Shown: positions 32,169 to 41,594, numbered from the stretch's first letter. The stretch: 48,054 bases of DNA from Bacillota bacterium (GCA_023416275.1 JAEZIB010000072.1:1-48054), one strand, 5' to 3'. Program-made: numbers and translations. Notes: generated from the sequence alone by a model not told the origin.

Positions 32169-33281
32169 ATGAAGAACAAAAACAAAAAGCCTTTCGATTT
32201 TTGGATATTTGCAGCGGTAATTTTACTGCTTTCATTAGGCACAATAATGGTGTTTAGTTCGAGCTATTATTTTTCAGTTAAGACAGTAGGTAATTCCTTT
32301 TACTTATTAATTCCGCAATTACAATACATGGCTTTAAGTATTGTAGTACTTATTGTTACAATGAATTTTGATTATAAAAGATGGGGAAAACTCTCACCCT
32401 TGATACTTATGATATCAATTGGATTACTTATACTGGTACTAATTCCAGGAGTGGGTCAGGAGAGAAATGGAGCTCAAAGATGGTTAGGTGTAGGAACAAA
32501 AACTATCCAGCCATCTGAAATGGCAAAATTTGCACTAATAATGTTTCTCTCCTTTAGCTTGTCAAAACGTAAAGAAGTTTTGCAGTCATTTACAAAAGGT
32601 CTTATGCCATATTTATTACTGATTGGATTTATTGCAGGTTTGGTTGTGATTGAGCCACACCTTAGTGGAACCTTGATAATAGTAATTACATCTTTTATTA
32701 TTTTATTCTGTGCTGGTGCAAAAATATCCCATTTTGTGGCTATGGCTCTACCAGCCGTTGCAGCAGTAGTCGTAGCAATATTGGCTGCACCCTATCGATT
32801 TGACAGAGTTAAGGCTTGGCTTAATCCTTTTGATTATGCTATGGATGAAGGTTGGCAGACTGTACAGTCGCTTCTTGCAATTGGTTCTGGTGGTTTATTT
32901 GGCAGAGGGCTCGGACAGAGTATGCAAAAATATTTATATATACCTGAGCCTTATAATGATTATATATTTGCAATATTAGCTGAGGAATTGGGTTTTGTAG
33001 GCTCTGCATTTGTAATGCTTCTGTTTTTAGTATTCATATGGAGAGGAATCAAGGTGGCAATGAATGCTCCAGATACCTTTGGAAGCTTGATGGCAACGGG
33101 AATAACATCATTAATTGGAATACAGTTTTTATTCAATGTAGCAGTTGTAACAAATTCTATACCATCAACAGGAATTTCACTTCCGTTCTTCAGCTATGGA
33201 GGAACATCACTGATGTTTTTAATGTTTGGAGTTGGTGTTCTGCTAAATATTTCTAGATATTCAAATTACGAAAGACTATGA
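32169..33281 (+). CDS. spoVE: SEDS peptidoglycan polymerase SpoVE/FtsW
   Basis: A 370-residue SEDS protein with about ten helices: GTIMVFSSS after the first helix, RWLGVGTKTIQPSEMAKF, EPHLSGTLII and ISLPFFSYGGTSLMFLM near the C terminus. These match FtsW/SpoVE more closely than the RodA-like protein at 21434. Its place before murG is where spoVE or ftsW sits in Firmicutes dcw clusters. It likely pairs with the PASTA PBP encoded upstream. ATG 32169 with GGAGG before it. Division versus spore cortex role is not decidable here. Confidence 0.9.
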   Translation: MKNKNKKPFDFWIFAAVILLLSLGTIMVFSSSYYFSVKTVGNSFYLLIPQLQYMALSIVVLIVTMNFDYKRWGKLSPLILMISIGLLILVLIPGVGQERNGAQRWLGVGTKTIQPSEMAKFALIMFLSFSLSKRKEVLQSFTKGLMPYLLLIGFIAGLVVIEPHLSGTLIIVITSFIILFCAGAKISHFVAMALPAVAAVVVAILAAPYRFDRVKAWLNPFDYAMDEGWQTVQSLLAIGSGGLFGRGLGQSMQKYLYIPEPYNDYIFAILAEELGFVGSAFVMLLFLVFIWRGIKVAMNAPDTFGSLMATGITSLIGIQFLFNVAVVTNSIPSTGISLPFFSYGGTSLMFLMFGVGVLLNISRYSNYERL

Positions 33282-33291
33282 GGTGATATAT

Positions 33292-34404
33292 TTGAAAGTT
33301 TTAATTGCAGGAGGAGGAACCGGAGGACACATTAATCCGGGACTGGCAATTGCTAAGTATATAAGAGAGCAAGAACCTAATTCAGAAATAACTTTTGTTG
33401 GAACACAAAAAGGACTGGAGACTAAGCTGGTTCCTAGAGAAGGGTATAGGCTTGAGACCATTACTGTCAGAGGCTTTAAGAGAAAAATATCTTTTGATAC
33501 TGTAATTGCTGTAAAGGAGCTTATTCAGAGTTTTTTTGAAGCTTCTAAGCTAATTGAAAGATTAAAACCAGATGTAGTAATAGGCACGGGAGGTTATGTC
33601 TGCGGGCCTGTTTTGTATGTTGCGGCAAAAAAGGGTATCCCTACCTTAATTCATGAATCAAATGCTTTCCCTGGTGTAACAAACAGAATTCTCGCTCGTT
33701 ATGTGGACTATGTGGCAATAAGCTTTAAGGATTCTGAGAAATATTTTAAGCAAGCAGCAAAATTAGTACATACAGGCAATCCAGTTAGGCAGGAGCTGCT
33801 AAATAAAAATAAGACTGATGCTAAGTCCCAGCTTGATACAGTTCAGGGCAAGCCGTTAATAGTTGTAATGGGCGGTAGCAGGGGTGCGAGAAAAATAAAT
33901 GAGACTGTTGCAGAAATGCTCAACAACAACTTTAAAGGTGAGTTTAATATAATATTTTCAACAGGTGAACAGCAATTCGAAACAATTAATTTCAGCATAA
34001 AATTAGATGCTAAGTACAAAAGTTTGGTTAAAGTAGTACCTTATATCTATGATGTTGATAAAGTATATGCAGCAAGCGATTTGATGGTTTGCAGGGCAGG
34101 AGCTATTACCATCAGTGAGCTTCAGACAATGGGAATACCTTCAATTCTTATTCCTTCACCATATGTTACGGCAAACCATCAAGAGCATAATGCACGCTCC
34201 TTGGAAAAAGATGGTGGAGCAGTGGTGTTATTAGAGAATGAATTAAATGCGGATGCACTATATACACAAATTTGCAGCCTCATTTCTAATGATAGAATAT
34301 TGAAGAAAATGGCAAAGGGTGCGACGAAAAACCGTATGCTTGACTCTGCTTCAAAAATTTATTCATTAATCAATAACACATACGCAAATAAAAAAGGTGT
34401 ATAA
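33292..34404 (+). CDS. murG: UDP-GlcNAc:lipid I N-acetylglucosaminyltransferase
   Basis: MurG converts lipid I to lipid II at the inner face of the membrane. N-terminal MKVLIAGGGTGGHINPGLAI is the classic G-loop; a second GGSRGARKIN loop and the C-terminal SPYVTANHQEHNARSLE site for UDP-GlcNAc are present. TTG 33292 is preferred because AGGTG (33281-33285) lies 6 nt upstream and the family sequence begins there; the GTG at 33283 lies in that SD. 370 residues. It ends the cluster: no ftsQ, ftsA or ftsZ follows. Confidence 0.94.
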   Translation: MKVLIAGGGTGGHINPGLAIAKYIREQEPNSEITFVGTQKGLETKLVPREGYRLETITVRGFKRKISFDTVIAVKELIQSFFEASKLIERLKPDVVIGTGGYVCGPVLYVAAKKGIPTLIHESNAFPGVTNRILARYVDYVAISFKDSEKYFKQAAKLVHTGNPVRQELLNKNKTDAKSQLDTVQGKPLIVVMGGSRGARKINETVAEMLNNNFKGEFNIIFSTGEQQFETINFSIKLDAKYKSLVKVVPYIYDVDKVYAASDLMVCRAGAITISELQTMGIPSILIPSPYVTANHQEHNARSLEKDGGAVVLLENELNADALYTQICSLISNDRILKKMAKGATKNRMLDSASKIYSLINNTYANKKGV

Positions 34405-34510
34405 AAAAAACAGCTATACCTAATTATGATAGGTTAAATCCATATAAGTGAAGTATATATAATATATGGTAATGGTGCACAGAATTTTGTATGAAATAAT
34501 ATATAATTTG

Positions 34511-34539
34511 TAGACTTTGCCGAAAACATGTGATAGAAT
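34511..34539 (+). promoter_or_regulatory. Probable sigma-A promoter of the uracil permease
   Basis: TAGACT (34511-34516), 17-bp spacer, TAGAAT (34534-34539) with an extended -10 TG at 34531. It would start the transcript about 20 nt before the PyrR site. Confidence 0.55.
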
Positions 34540-34566
34540 ACTTTCGAATAAAAAAACTTTTAAATT

Positions 34567-34665
34567 AGTCCAGAGAGGCTAGTAAGGGTTATATTTGGGA
34601 AAGTATTTCTGCTTTTAATTGGATAAACCCAACCTTACTGTGCCATAATCAGTAAGGTTTTTTTA
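34567..34665 (+). promoter_or_regulatory. PyrR-binding attenuator of the uracil permease
   Basis: AGTCCAGAGAGGCT (34567-34580) matches the PyrR RNA-binding loop consensus of Bacillus pyr leaders. The terminator is AACCTTACT (34631-34639) with AGTAAGGTT (34651-34659) and a T run to 34664. The segment directly after the PyrR site, AGTAAGGGTT (34581-34590), can pair with the same AACCTTACT and so acts as antiterminator. PyrR with UMP would favour termination when pyrimidines are plentiful. Confidence 0.9.
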
Positions 34666-34691
34666 TTACAAAAAATTTGGAGGAGATTATT

Positions 34692-36080
34692 ATGAATAAT
34701 GCTAGACCTATTATTCAGGTTGAAGAAAAAGTTCCATTTCTAAAAGCATTGCCTCTTAGCTTTCAGCATTTGTTTGCAATGTTTAGTGCATCTGTGCTTG
34801 TTCCGTTTTTATTTAATGGATATGCAAAGGCTGATTACCTTGAAAAAGTATTAAAAATGACTTTAGAACAGGTGCAACAAAATCCGGAACTATTGGCACA
34901 ATATAATAGTATTCAGGTTATTGACCCCGCACTTGTGTTACTACTTAATGGTATTGGCACATTGCTTTATTTGATTATATGTAAAGGAAAAGCTCCAGCA
35001 TTTTTAGGCTCGAGTTTTGCTTTCCTTTCACCAACAGCTGCAATTGTTACAAGTTCAACTAATTATGTAGACAATTTTAAGCAGGCATTAGGTGGATACA
35101 TAATATGCGGTTTGGTTTTTGTGATAGTAGCATTTATTATAGGCAAAGTGGGGACAGGGTGGCTAGATATTGTGCTTCCACCTGCTGCTATGGGACCTAT
35201 AGTTGCTCTTATAGGACTTGAGCTGGCAAGCAACGCTGCTGGTATGGCAGGATTATTGCCTGATGCAAACGGCGGTTTTAATTTTGAGAATATCCTTATT
35301 TCAATGGTTACTTTGGGCATATTAATAATTGGTAATCTTTGCTTCAGAGGTTTCCTTTCAGTAATTCCTATTTTATTAGCAGTAATTGCTGGATATGTCC
35401 TTTCTGCAATAATGGGAAATGTTGATTATTCTGCAGTATCAACAGCTCATTGGATTAACATTCCTGAATTTGTAATGCCTACCTTCAAATTTAATGCAAT
35501 ACTGGTATTGGCACCTGCTGCGTTAGTTGTTCTTTCAGAGCATATTGGTCATTTGTTTGTTACAAGCAATATAGTAGGAAGGGATTTGACTAAGAATCCA
35601 GGGCTACACAGGTCTCTGATGGGAGACGGACTGTCAACTATGCTTTCTGGTTTCTGTGGTTCATGTCCTACTACTACCTATGGAGAAAATATGGGAGTAA
35701 TGGCAATTACTAGAGTGTACAGTGTATGGGTAATTGGTGGAGCAGGTATTATTTCTATAATAATAGCTTTTGTTGGTAAACTATCAGGAGTTATTTCAAG
35801 TATTCCAACTGCAGTTATGGGAGGAGTTAGTTTGCTGCTCTTTGGTATAATTGCTGCTTCAGGTATCAGAATGATTGTTGAATCAAAAATTGATTATAGC
35901 AAAGCAAAAAATCTTGTTCTTACAGCCATTGTTTTTGTTACAGGTATAAGCGGAATATCTGTAAAAATTGGAGATGATGTTGAGCTCAAAGGAATGGTTT
36001 TAGCTACATTGGTTGGAATGGCACTTAGCATAATATTCTATGTGCTTGAAAAACTAAAGCTAACCAATGATGTTGAATAA
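34692..36080 (+). CDS. uraA: Uracil permease, NCS2 family
   Basis: A proton-coupled uracil importer of the nucleobase:cation symporter-2 family (UraA/PyrP), 462 residues with about 12-14 helices. Motifs: PLSFQHLFAMFSASVLVP at the start, and the family signature region SEHIGHLFVTSNIVGRDL plus GFCGSCPTTTYGENMGVMAITRVYS with the substrate-site Glu. ATG 34692 follows GGAGGAG at 34679-34685; an in-frame TTG at 34677 is rejected. The PyrR attenuator directly upstream independently supports a pyrimidine substrate. Confidence 0.95.
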   Translation: MNNARPIIQVEEKVPFLKALPLSFQHLFAMFSASVLVPFLFNGYAKADYLEKVLKMTLEQVQQNPELLAQYNSIQVIDPALVLLLNGIGTLLYLIICKGKAPAFLGSSFAFLSPTAAIVTSSTNYVDNFKQALGGYIICGLVFVIVAFIIGKVGTGWLDIVLPPAAMGPIVALIGLELASNAAGMAGLLPDANGGFNFENILISMVTLGILIIGNLCFRGFLSVIPILLAVIAGYVLSAIMGNVDYSAVSTAHWINIPEFVMPTFKFNAILVLAPAALVVLSEHIGHLFVTSNIVGRDLTKNPGLHRSLMGDGLSTMLSGFCGSCPTTTYGENMGVMAITRVYSVWVIGGAGIISIIIAFVGKLSGVISSIPTAVMGGVSLLLFGIIAASGIRMIVESKIDYSKAKNLVLTAIVFVTGISGISVKIGDDVELKGMVLATLVGMALSIIFYVLEKLKLTNDVE

Positions 36081-36152
36081 AAAGTAAACTTACAATATGA
36101 ATTTGATTTGAATATAGCGTTACTATTTAGCCAACTACAATATAACAGTAGC

Positions 36153-36204
36153 ACTCAATTTCCCTAAGAAATTGTAGGTGCGGATACGTATCAATGAAAA
36201 GTTG
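36153..36204 (-). repeat. Dispersed repeat R3, inverted copy
   Basis: On the - strand: CAACTTTTCATT, CACCTACAATTT about 12 bp on, then GGGAAATTGAGT, the same order as 22592-22650. It lies in the 400-bp gap after uraA. The remainder of that gap holds the terminator at 36252 and an AT-rich leader without a clear promoter. Confidence 0.55.
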
Positions 36205-36251
36205 AGTAGTATAAATAAAAAAATAAATGTTTGAATCAAGTTGACCATATT

Positions 36252-36289
36252 AAAAACTCGTTTTGCTTTTATGTAAAACGAGTTTTTTT
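36252..36289 (+). terminator. Rho-independent terminator after uraA
   Basis: AAAAACTCGTTTT (36252-36264) and AAAACGAGTTTTT (36275-36287) form a perfect 13-bp stem, with T7 at the end. Confidence 0.92.
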
Positions 36290-36480
36290 GACATAAAAAT
36301 CTTGCATGATAATGCGTTATTTTTGCATAAATATACAAAATACATACAAAAATTTTCAAATATATACAAATAACCTTAAAATAAACAAAAATGCTTGAAA
36401 TGAGTAAATAAATATGTCATAATATACACAATATATTTTTTTTGATATATTATAACATTTATTACATGGAGGTGTTTTTA

Positions 36481-36843
36481 GTGTACAAAATGGAAGTTGA
36501 CAGATCCAAAAAGCTTTTTACAATTAATGCTTCAGGTTTTTTCTCCGCACAGGAGAGCAAGGACTTTATCAATGATTATAAGTCAAAAACTAAAGAGTTT
36601 GACCCAAAGGAATTTACCATGATTGTTAATGGGAGAGGCTTAAAAACATCAACACAAGATGTAGCCGAGAATTTAAAACATGTAATGAAACTCTATGCAC
36701 AAGACCCTTTTAAGAAAAAAATAATTGTTCAACAGGCTTCTTCAGTAGGAAAGATGCAGACGCAAAGATTATCAAGGGATATTCCTGGATTTGAATCAAT
36801 GTTAATGGTGAATACACTCGAAGATGCTCTACAAAATATTTAA
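36481..36843 (+). CDS. Small cytoplasmic protein of unknown function, possibly STAS-like
   Basis: A 120-residue protein that I do not recognise as a named family. It is soluble, without signal or membrane helices, and alternates predicted strands and helices: KLFTINASG, SKDFINDYKSKTKEF, EFTMIVNGRGL, DVAENLKHVMKLY, KKIIVQQAS, LEDALQNI. That pattern, with two hydrophobic strands each followed by an amphipathic helix, resembles a STAS fold, but this is inference. GTG 36481 has GGAGGTG (36468-36474) at 6-nt spacing; ATG 36490 is an alternative. It is monocistronic between two terminators. Confidence 0.78.
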   Translation: MYKMEVDRSKKLFTINASGFFSAQESKDFINDYKSKTKEFDPKEFTMIVNGRGLKTSTQDVAENLKHVMKLYAQDPFKKKIIVQQASSVGKMQTQRLSRDIPGFESMLMVNTLEDALQNI

Positions 36844-36900
36844 TAATTGAACTTTAACTTATGAAAAATATAAAATTTATATAAAAAACATATAATTAAA

Positions 36901-36935
36901 AACAGACCATACATAATTTGTATGGTCTGTTTTGT
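36901..36935. terminator. Bidirectional terminator between convergent genes
   Basis: AACAGACCATAC (36901-36912) and GTATGGTCTGTT (36920-36931), a perfect 12-bp stem with a 7-nt loop and T4 after it; it serves the small + gene and probably the - strand glycosyltransferase. Confidence 0.88.
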
Positions 36936-36982
36936 GGAGGTTTATTTAGATAAAACAATTTAAAGTGCTTTGAGACAATGTA

Positions 36983-38158
36983 TTATTTTATCGATAATCT
37001 GCTAAATTTTCTTCTAAGCCTAATCTCAGAAGGATATTTAGATGTACTATTATTAATTAGACTAAGAGTATACTCTACAATTTTTTGAGCAGAGTTGTGG
37101 TCAAAATATTGTAGCTGAGCCTGCTTAATTTCATTTAATTTCTTTCCGTTATCAGCTAATAGTTCAGAAACAAGCTCATATAGATTTGAAAAATCCTTGC
37201 AAACTATACCAAGATTATTCTTCTCAGCAAAATCAGGATTTTCCTGTTCTTGACCTGGCAATGCACCTGTTATAATAAGAGGAACATTGCAAGCAACTGC
37301 CTCCATCATTACATTTGGACTTCCTCTGGTAAAAGCTATATCAGAGGTTAGCATATATTCTTCAATGTTAGAAGTATATCCAAGAATATTTATTCTACCA
37401 GGATATTGCAACGATAGTGTCTTATCAAGTTTTTCTTTCAAGGATTTATTTCTCCCTGCTATTATAATTACATTACAGTTAAAATTATCTAAAAGAATCT
37501 TGGAAATTAAGCCCATGTCCCCCGAACCTTCGCCACCACTCATAACTAAGCATTGCAGTGGTTTATCCAAGCTATATGTTTGATTTGAAACTTTTTGAGT
37601 AATGTGCTGTGTAAACCTTGCTCTAACAGGGAAACCAATTACTTTTATTGAGTCTTCAGAAACTCCAAAACCTAGACACCTTTCTTTTGCTTCTTCAGTG
37701 GGACAAATAATACAGTTTGCCCGTTTGTCAGCCCATAGTGGAGATATGCTTACCAAATCAGCCACAAAGGTAACGAAAGGAATATTAATTCTATATTCCT
37801 TTAGTATATTTATTATTGGTGTGTTGAAAATAGGGTGAACACATAAAATTAAATCTGGCTTTAGTTTTTTTAAAAGCTTTACAAAATTATGCTTAATTGA
37901 TAATTCAATAAATTCATGCATTACATAAAGATTCTTACTGGAAAATTTCCATGCTAAATTCCAAAGTTTTTTTGCATTTCGTGTGACTAATCCGTAGGAT
38001 TTCCCTACTTGAATTCCCATATTACCAGCCAAATCAAAACCATCTATAATATTTATGTTAACATCTTTATGCAGATTGAATTGTTCTTGCAGAGCTTCAC
38101 TGATACTTTTATGACCATGACCTGTATAGTTTGAAGAAATTATTATAACATTTTTCAT
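36983..38158 (-). CDS. GT28-type glycosyltransferase, MGDG synthase/UgtP-like
   Basis: A 391-residue family 28 glycosyltransferase with the MGDG-synthase-like N terminus SSNYTGHGHKSISEAL and a C-terminal donor site with GGEGSGDMG, TRGSPNVMMEA and PGQEQENPDF. Relatives add glucose or galactose to diacylglycerol, making membrane glycolipids and lipoteichoic acid anchors. It is peripheral to the membrane, without signal or helices. The start on the - strand is ATG at 38158 with GGAGG at 38171-38175. The sugar and acceptor cannot be read from the sequence. It is one of only three - strand genes. Confidence 0.87.
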   Translation of the reverse strand: MKNVIIISSNYTGHGHKSISEALQEQFNLHKDVNINIIDGFDLAGNMGIQVGKSYGLVTRNAKKLWNLAWKFSSKNLYVMHEFIELSIKHNFVKLLKKLKPDLILCVHPIFNTPIINILKEYRINIPFVTFVADLVSISPLWADKRANCIICPTEEAKERCLGFGVSEDSIKVIGFPVRARFTQHITQKVSNQTYSLDKPLQCLVMSGGEGSGDMGLISKILLDNFNCNVIIIAGRNKSLKEKLDKTLSLQYPGRINILGYTSNIEEYMLTSDIAFTRGSPNVMMEAVACNVPLIITGALPGQEQENPDFAEKNNLGIVCKDFSNLYELVSELLADNGKKLNEIKQAQLQYFDHNSAQKIVEYTLSLINNSTSKYPSEIRLRRKFSRLSIK

Positions 38159-38553
38159 GCTTCGCTCTAAGCCTCCTAAAAAATATGAAAATTAATCTAT
38201 TAATAAGTCTCTCACACATACAATTTCTCAACTCAACTGGTGAAGTTGAGCAATAAAGTAATAATTATTATGTGTAAAATCAACGATAAGTAGAACAGCT
38301 TATTTTATCATTATATTGTACGAGTTACAAACATAAATGTTTGCGATTAAGTAATAATAAGCTTAACTTACGTTATAAACAAAGCATGATTTACATATAT
38401 TTAACACAGCAGGATTAATTTATTGTTTCTGCCATAGAAATTATAGTATGGCCAACAATGGCTGAAAATAGCATTATAAACTACTCTAAAAAGTGGCCAC
38501 AAAATGCTGATTATACTAAAAATCATAACGACTAAAGTGAGAAGGTTGGGGAT
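38159..38553. other. 395-bp divergent intergenic region
   Basis: This region must hold promoters for both the glycosyltransferase (-) and the carboxypeptidase (+), but I cannot place either with confidence. A 7-bp hairpin CTCAACT (38227-38233) / AGTTGAG (38244-38250) lies within a stretch that shares ACTCAACT and ACAATTTC words with repeat R3. No coding frame is seen. Confidence 0.5.
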
Positions 38554-39765
38554 GTGAGGTTGTTGAAAAAGACTTTGGAGATACTTTTAGTGATTCTTGC
38601 GATACTATCAAATATGATTTGTACAAATTTAGCTTATGCCGATGATATTAATGATGATGAACCAATTGACAAATTATTTGAACAAGAGAGTGTAGAGACG
38701 GTAGGAAATAAACGTTTAAACATTTCAGCAGGTGCTGCAATAGTTATGGATACGGTTAGCGGCAGAGTTCTTTATGAAAAAAATGCTTATAAAAGGAATT
38801 CGATTGCCAGTACAACCAAGATAATGACAGCAATAGTTGCATTAGAGAATGGAAGAGATGATGAAGATGTAATTGTAAGTAAAAAAGCGGCATCAATATC
38901 AGGGTCACAAGTAAATTTGCAAGAAGGCAAGACATACAAGCTTGGTGATCTAATGTATGCAATGATGCTTAGGTCTGGAAATGATGCAGCAATCGCAATA
39001 GCCGAACATATTGGTGGCTCAATTGAAGCTTTTGTAGAGATGATGAATAGAAAAGCAGCTGAAATAGGAGCAACTAATACCAATTTTGTAACTCCCCATG
39101 GATTGGATAATCCCCAGCATTATTCAACACCCTACGACCTTGCACTGATAACTCAATATGCACTTAAGAATGAGAAATTTTGTAAAATAGTAGGTACAAA
39201 AAACACTACATTTCAGAATGGAAATATTTCAAACACTAATGAGATGTTAGGCTTATACCCTGGTGCTGATGGAGTTAAAACTGGATATACTGGTCAAGCT
39301 GGGCGGTGTCTTGTAACGTCTGCAACTCAAAATGGATGGAGAATAATATCTGTTGTACTGAACTGCGGTTCTAGGTCTATCAGAGCACAAAACAGCAAGG
39401 TATTATTAGATTATGCATTTGAAAACTATAAAAGCTATGAATATTTAAAAGAGGGACAGAAAATATCTGAAATAAAGTTGCATAAAGGGTTAGAAAATAA
39501 TATTTCTGTTTTTTCGGACAGAGATATTTCAATTCCTTTGATGGTAGATGAAGTGGATAAATTACAGACGGTATATAATTTTTCTAATGAAATTGAAGCA
39601 CCTATTAAAATTTATAGCAAGATTGGAACAATTGATTACATACTAGATGGAAAATTACTTGCATCAGCGGATATTATAACCCACGATGAAATAGACAGAA
39701 AGGATTTCTATTATTATTTTGATAAAATTTTTAAATCATGGACTGGTCTTGTACGTACTAAGTAA
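38554..39765 (+). CDS. D-alanyl-D-alanine carboxypeptidase, S11 family
   Basis: A low-molecular-weight PBP (DacA/DacF type) that trims the terminal D-Ala from peptidoglycan stem peptides. Signal peptide at about 1-29 with probable cleavage after Ala-Tyr-Ala; S86-T-T-K89 (IASTTKIMTAI), SGN in MLRSGNDAAIA and KTG in GVKTGYTG. A C-terminal beta domain (PBP5_C-like) follows; there is no obvious amphipathic anchor. GTG 38554 is used; TTG at 38560 or 38563 is possible since the SD is weak. Sporulation-specific DacF or DacB roles are possible but not shown. Confidence 0.9.
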   Translation: MRLLKKTLEILLVILAILSNMICTNLAYADDINDDEPIDKLFEQESVETVGNKRLNISAGAAIVMDTVSGRVLYEKNAYKRNSIASTTKIMTAIVALENGRDDEDVIVSKKAASISGSQVNLQEGKTYKLGDLMYAMMLRSGNDAAIAIAEHIGGSIEAFVEMMNRKAAEIGATNTNFVTPHGLDNPQHYSTPYDLALITQYALKNEKFCKIVGTKNTTFQNGNISNTNEMLGLYPGADGVKTGYTGQAGRCLVTSATQNGWRIISVVLNCGSRSIRAQNSKVLLDYAFENYKSYEYLKEGQKISEIKLHKGLENNISVFSDRDISIPLMVDEVDKLQTVYNFSNEIEAPIKIYSKIGTIDYILDGKLLASADIITHDEIDRKDFYYYFDKIFKSWTGLVRTK

Positions 39766-39839
39766 AGATGGCATAATAGAGATAGCAAAATCAAAAAAAC
39801 GTAGCTTATGCAAATGATTTATAGAAAGAGAATAATTTT

Positions 39840-41594
39840 ATGAAAACAGTTTTAGTAGGGATAAATTCAAAATATATACACACTTGTTTAGCTATTTGGT
39901 ATCTAAAGGCAAGTGTTAATGAAATTTCAAATAACATTGTTGTTACAAGAGAATTTACAATAAATGATAATAAGGACAATATACTATCGGAACTATACAA
40001 GGAGAAGCCTGATATTTTAACATTTTCCTGTTATATTTGGAATATTGAGCTTATACTTTTACTGTCAAAGGAAATAAAGAAGCTGTTACCAAAATGTAAG
40101 ATAATTTTAGGAGGTCCAGAGGTTTCCTATGATGCAAAAACCATATTACAAGAGAATTGTTCAATAGACTTTATTTTGTGTGGTGAAGGAGAAGAAATTT
40201 TTCCGGAGTTGTATAGCTGTTTACAAAATCATTCTGAAGACTACAAGAAGCTCAGCGGTATTGCATATAGGACTGATAATACTATTGAGTATAAGGAAGG
40301 CTTCTGTTTGATAAGCAAACTAGATGAAGTAAAGTCCCCTTATACAGCAGAATTAATGGCATCTGTAGCAAACAGAATAGTGTATTATGAATCGTCTAGA
40401 GGGTGTCCTTTTTCATGTTCTTATTGTATATCCTCAACCTTTAATGGTGTTAGGTTTTTTTCAATGGATAGAGTTAAAAATGATTTGAGAACTTTATTAT
40501 TGTACAAGCCCAAGCTGATAAAATTTGTTGACAGAACCTTTAACTGTAATAAGTCAAGAGCTAAGGAAATATTTGAATATATAATTAGCTTGAACTGTGA
40601 TACTTTATTTCACTTTGAGGCTGCTGCCGATTTATTTGATGATGAAGCTTTGGATATACTCAGACGAGCACCAAAGGGACTAATTCAACTTGAAATTGGT
40701 ATTCAGACTACAAATAATGATACACTTAAAGAAATAGACAGAGTTACTGATATTGCTAAGCTCACTGGGAATGTAAGAAAGATACTTGCATATGAAAATA
40801 TTCATGTGCATCTTGATTTGATAGCAGGATTACCCTATGAAAATCTGACCTCCTTCAAGAATTCCTTTAATGAAGTATATGGTTTAAGGCCACATCAGCT
40901 CCAGCTAGGCTTCCTTAAGCTTCTGAAAGGCTCTAAAATACGAAATGAGTCTCAAAAGCATGGGTTTACTTATAGAAACTATACACCTTATGAGGTGTTG
41001 TGTAATAACTATGTCTCTTTTGAAGATATTCTGTTGTTGAAGGATGTTGAAGAGGTGCTTGAAAGATATTTTAATTCGTCTAGATTTAACAGCTCTCTTG
41101 AGTTCATTGAAAAATGCTTATTTTCTGATGCATTTGAATTGTATTATAGGCTTTCAGTTTTCTGCAGGGAAAAGGGCTATTTGGATAGACCAATTTCCTA
41201 TAAGGAGAATATAGCCATTCTGTATGAATTTTTTGAAAGCTCTCTCGGAATAAGTTCCCAGGAGAATTCAGAAATTTTCAGACAAAAAATGATATTTGAT
41301 TTCCTCAGCTCTGACCGCTCATGTGCTATACCAGAGTTATTGAAGAGAGAAGAGGATTTAATTAGCATTACTGCCATTCATCATCTGCTAAAAAATGAAG
41401 AATTTATTAAAGCGTATCTTCCTGATTTTATTGGTGTTCAAACTAAAAATATATTGAAAAGAGTATTTTTTATTGCACTTAGCGAGCTTACGGGAGCTGA
41501 CGAAATTATTATGTTTGACTATTCTAAAAGGGACTTGATGAGTGATAAATATAGAAAGGTTATTATTAACGCTATTAATCACTTCACTGGGTGA
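39840..41594 (+). CDS. B12-binding radical SAM protein (DUF4080 type)
   Basis: A 584-residue protein with an N-terminal cobalamin-binding-like Rossmann domain (about 1-130, IILGGPEVSYDA and DFILCGEGEEIFPEL), then a radical SAM domain with C189-x3-C193-x2-C196 (SRGCPFSCSYC) for the [4Fe-4S] cluster and a C-terminal DUF4080-like region. The DxHxxGxxxG box for B12 is not evident, so cobalamin binding is uncertain. Substrate unknown. The ATG at 39840 has only a weak purine-rich SD. A decayed partial copy lies 4.4 kb downstream at 45995. Confidence 0.85.
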   Translation: MKTVLVGINSKYIHTCLAIWYLKASVNEISNNIVVTREFTINDNKDNILSELYKEKPDILTFSCYIWNIELILLLSKEIKKLLPKCKIILGGPEVSYDAKTILQENCSIDFILCGEGEEIFPELYSCLQNHSEDYKKLSGIAYRTDNTIEYKEGFCLISKLDEVKSPYTAELMASVANRIVYYESSRGCPFSCSYCISSTFNGVRFFSMDRVKNDLRTLLLYKPKLIKFVDRTFNCNKSRAKEIFEYIISLNCDTLFHFEAAADLFDDEALDILRRAPKGLIQLEIGIQTTNNDTLKEIDRVTDIAKLTGNVRKILAYENIHVHLDLIAGLPYENLTSFKNSFNEVYGLRPHQLQLGFLKLLKGSKIRNESQKHGFTYRNYTPYEVLCNNYVSFEDILLLKDVEEVLERYFNSSRFNSSLEFIEKCLFSDAFELYYRLSVFCREKGYLDRPISYKENIAILYEFFESSLGISSQENSEIFRQKMIFDFLSSDRSCAIPELLKREEDLISITAIHHLLKNEEFIKAYLPDFIGVQTKNILKRVFFIALSELTGADEIIMFDYSKRDLMSDKYRKVIINAINHFTG

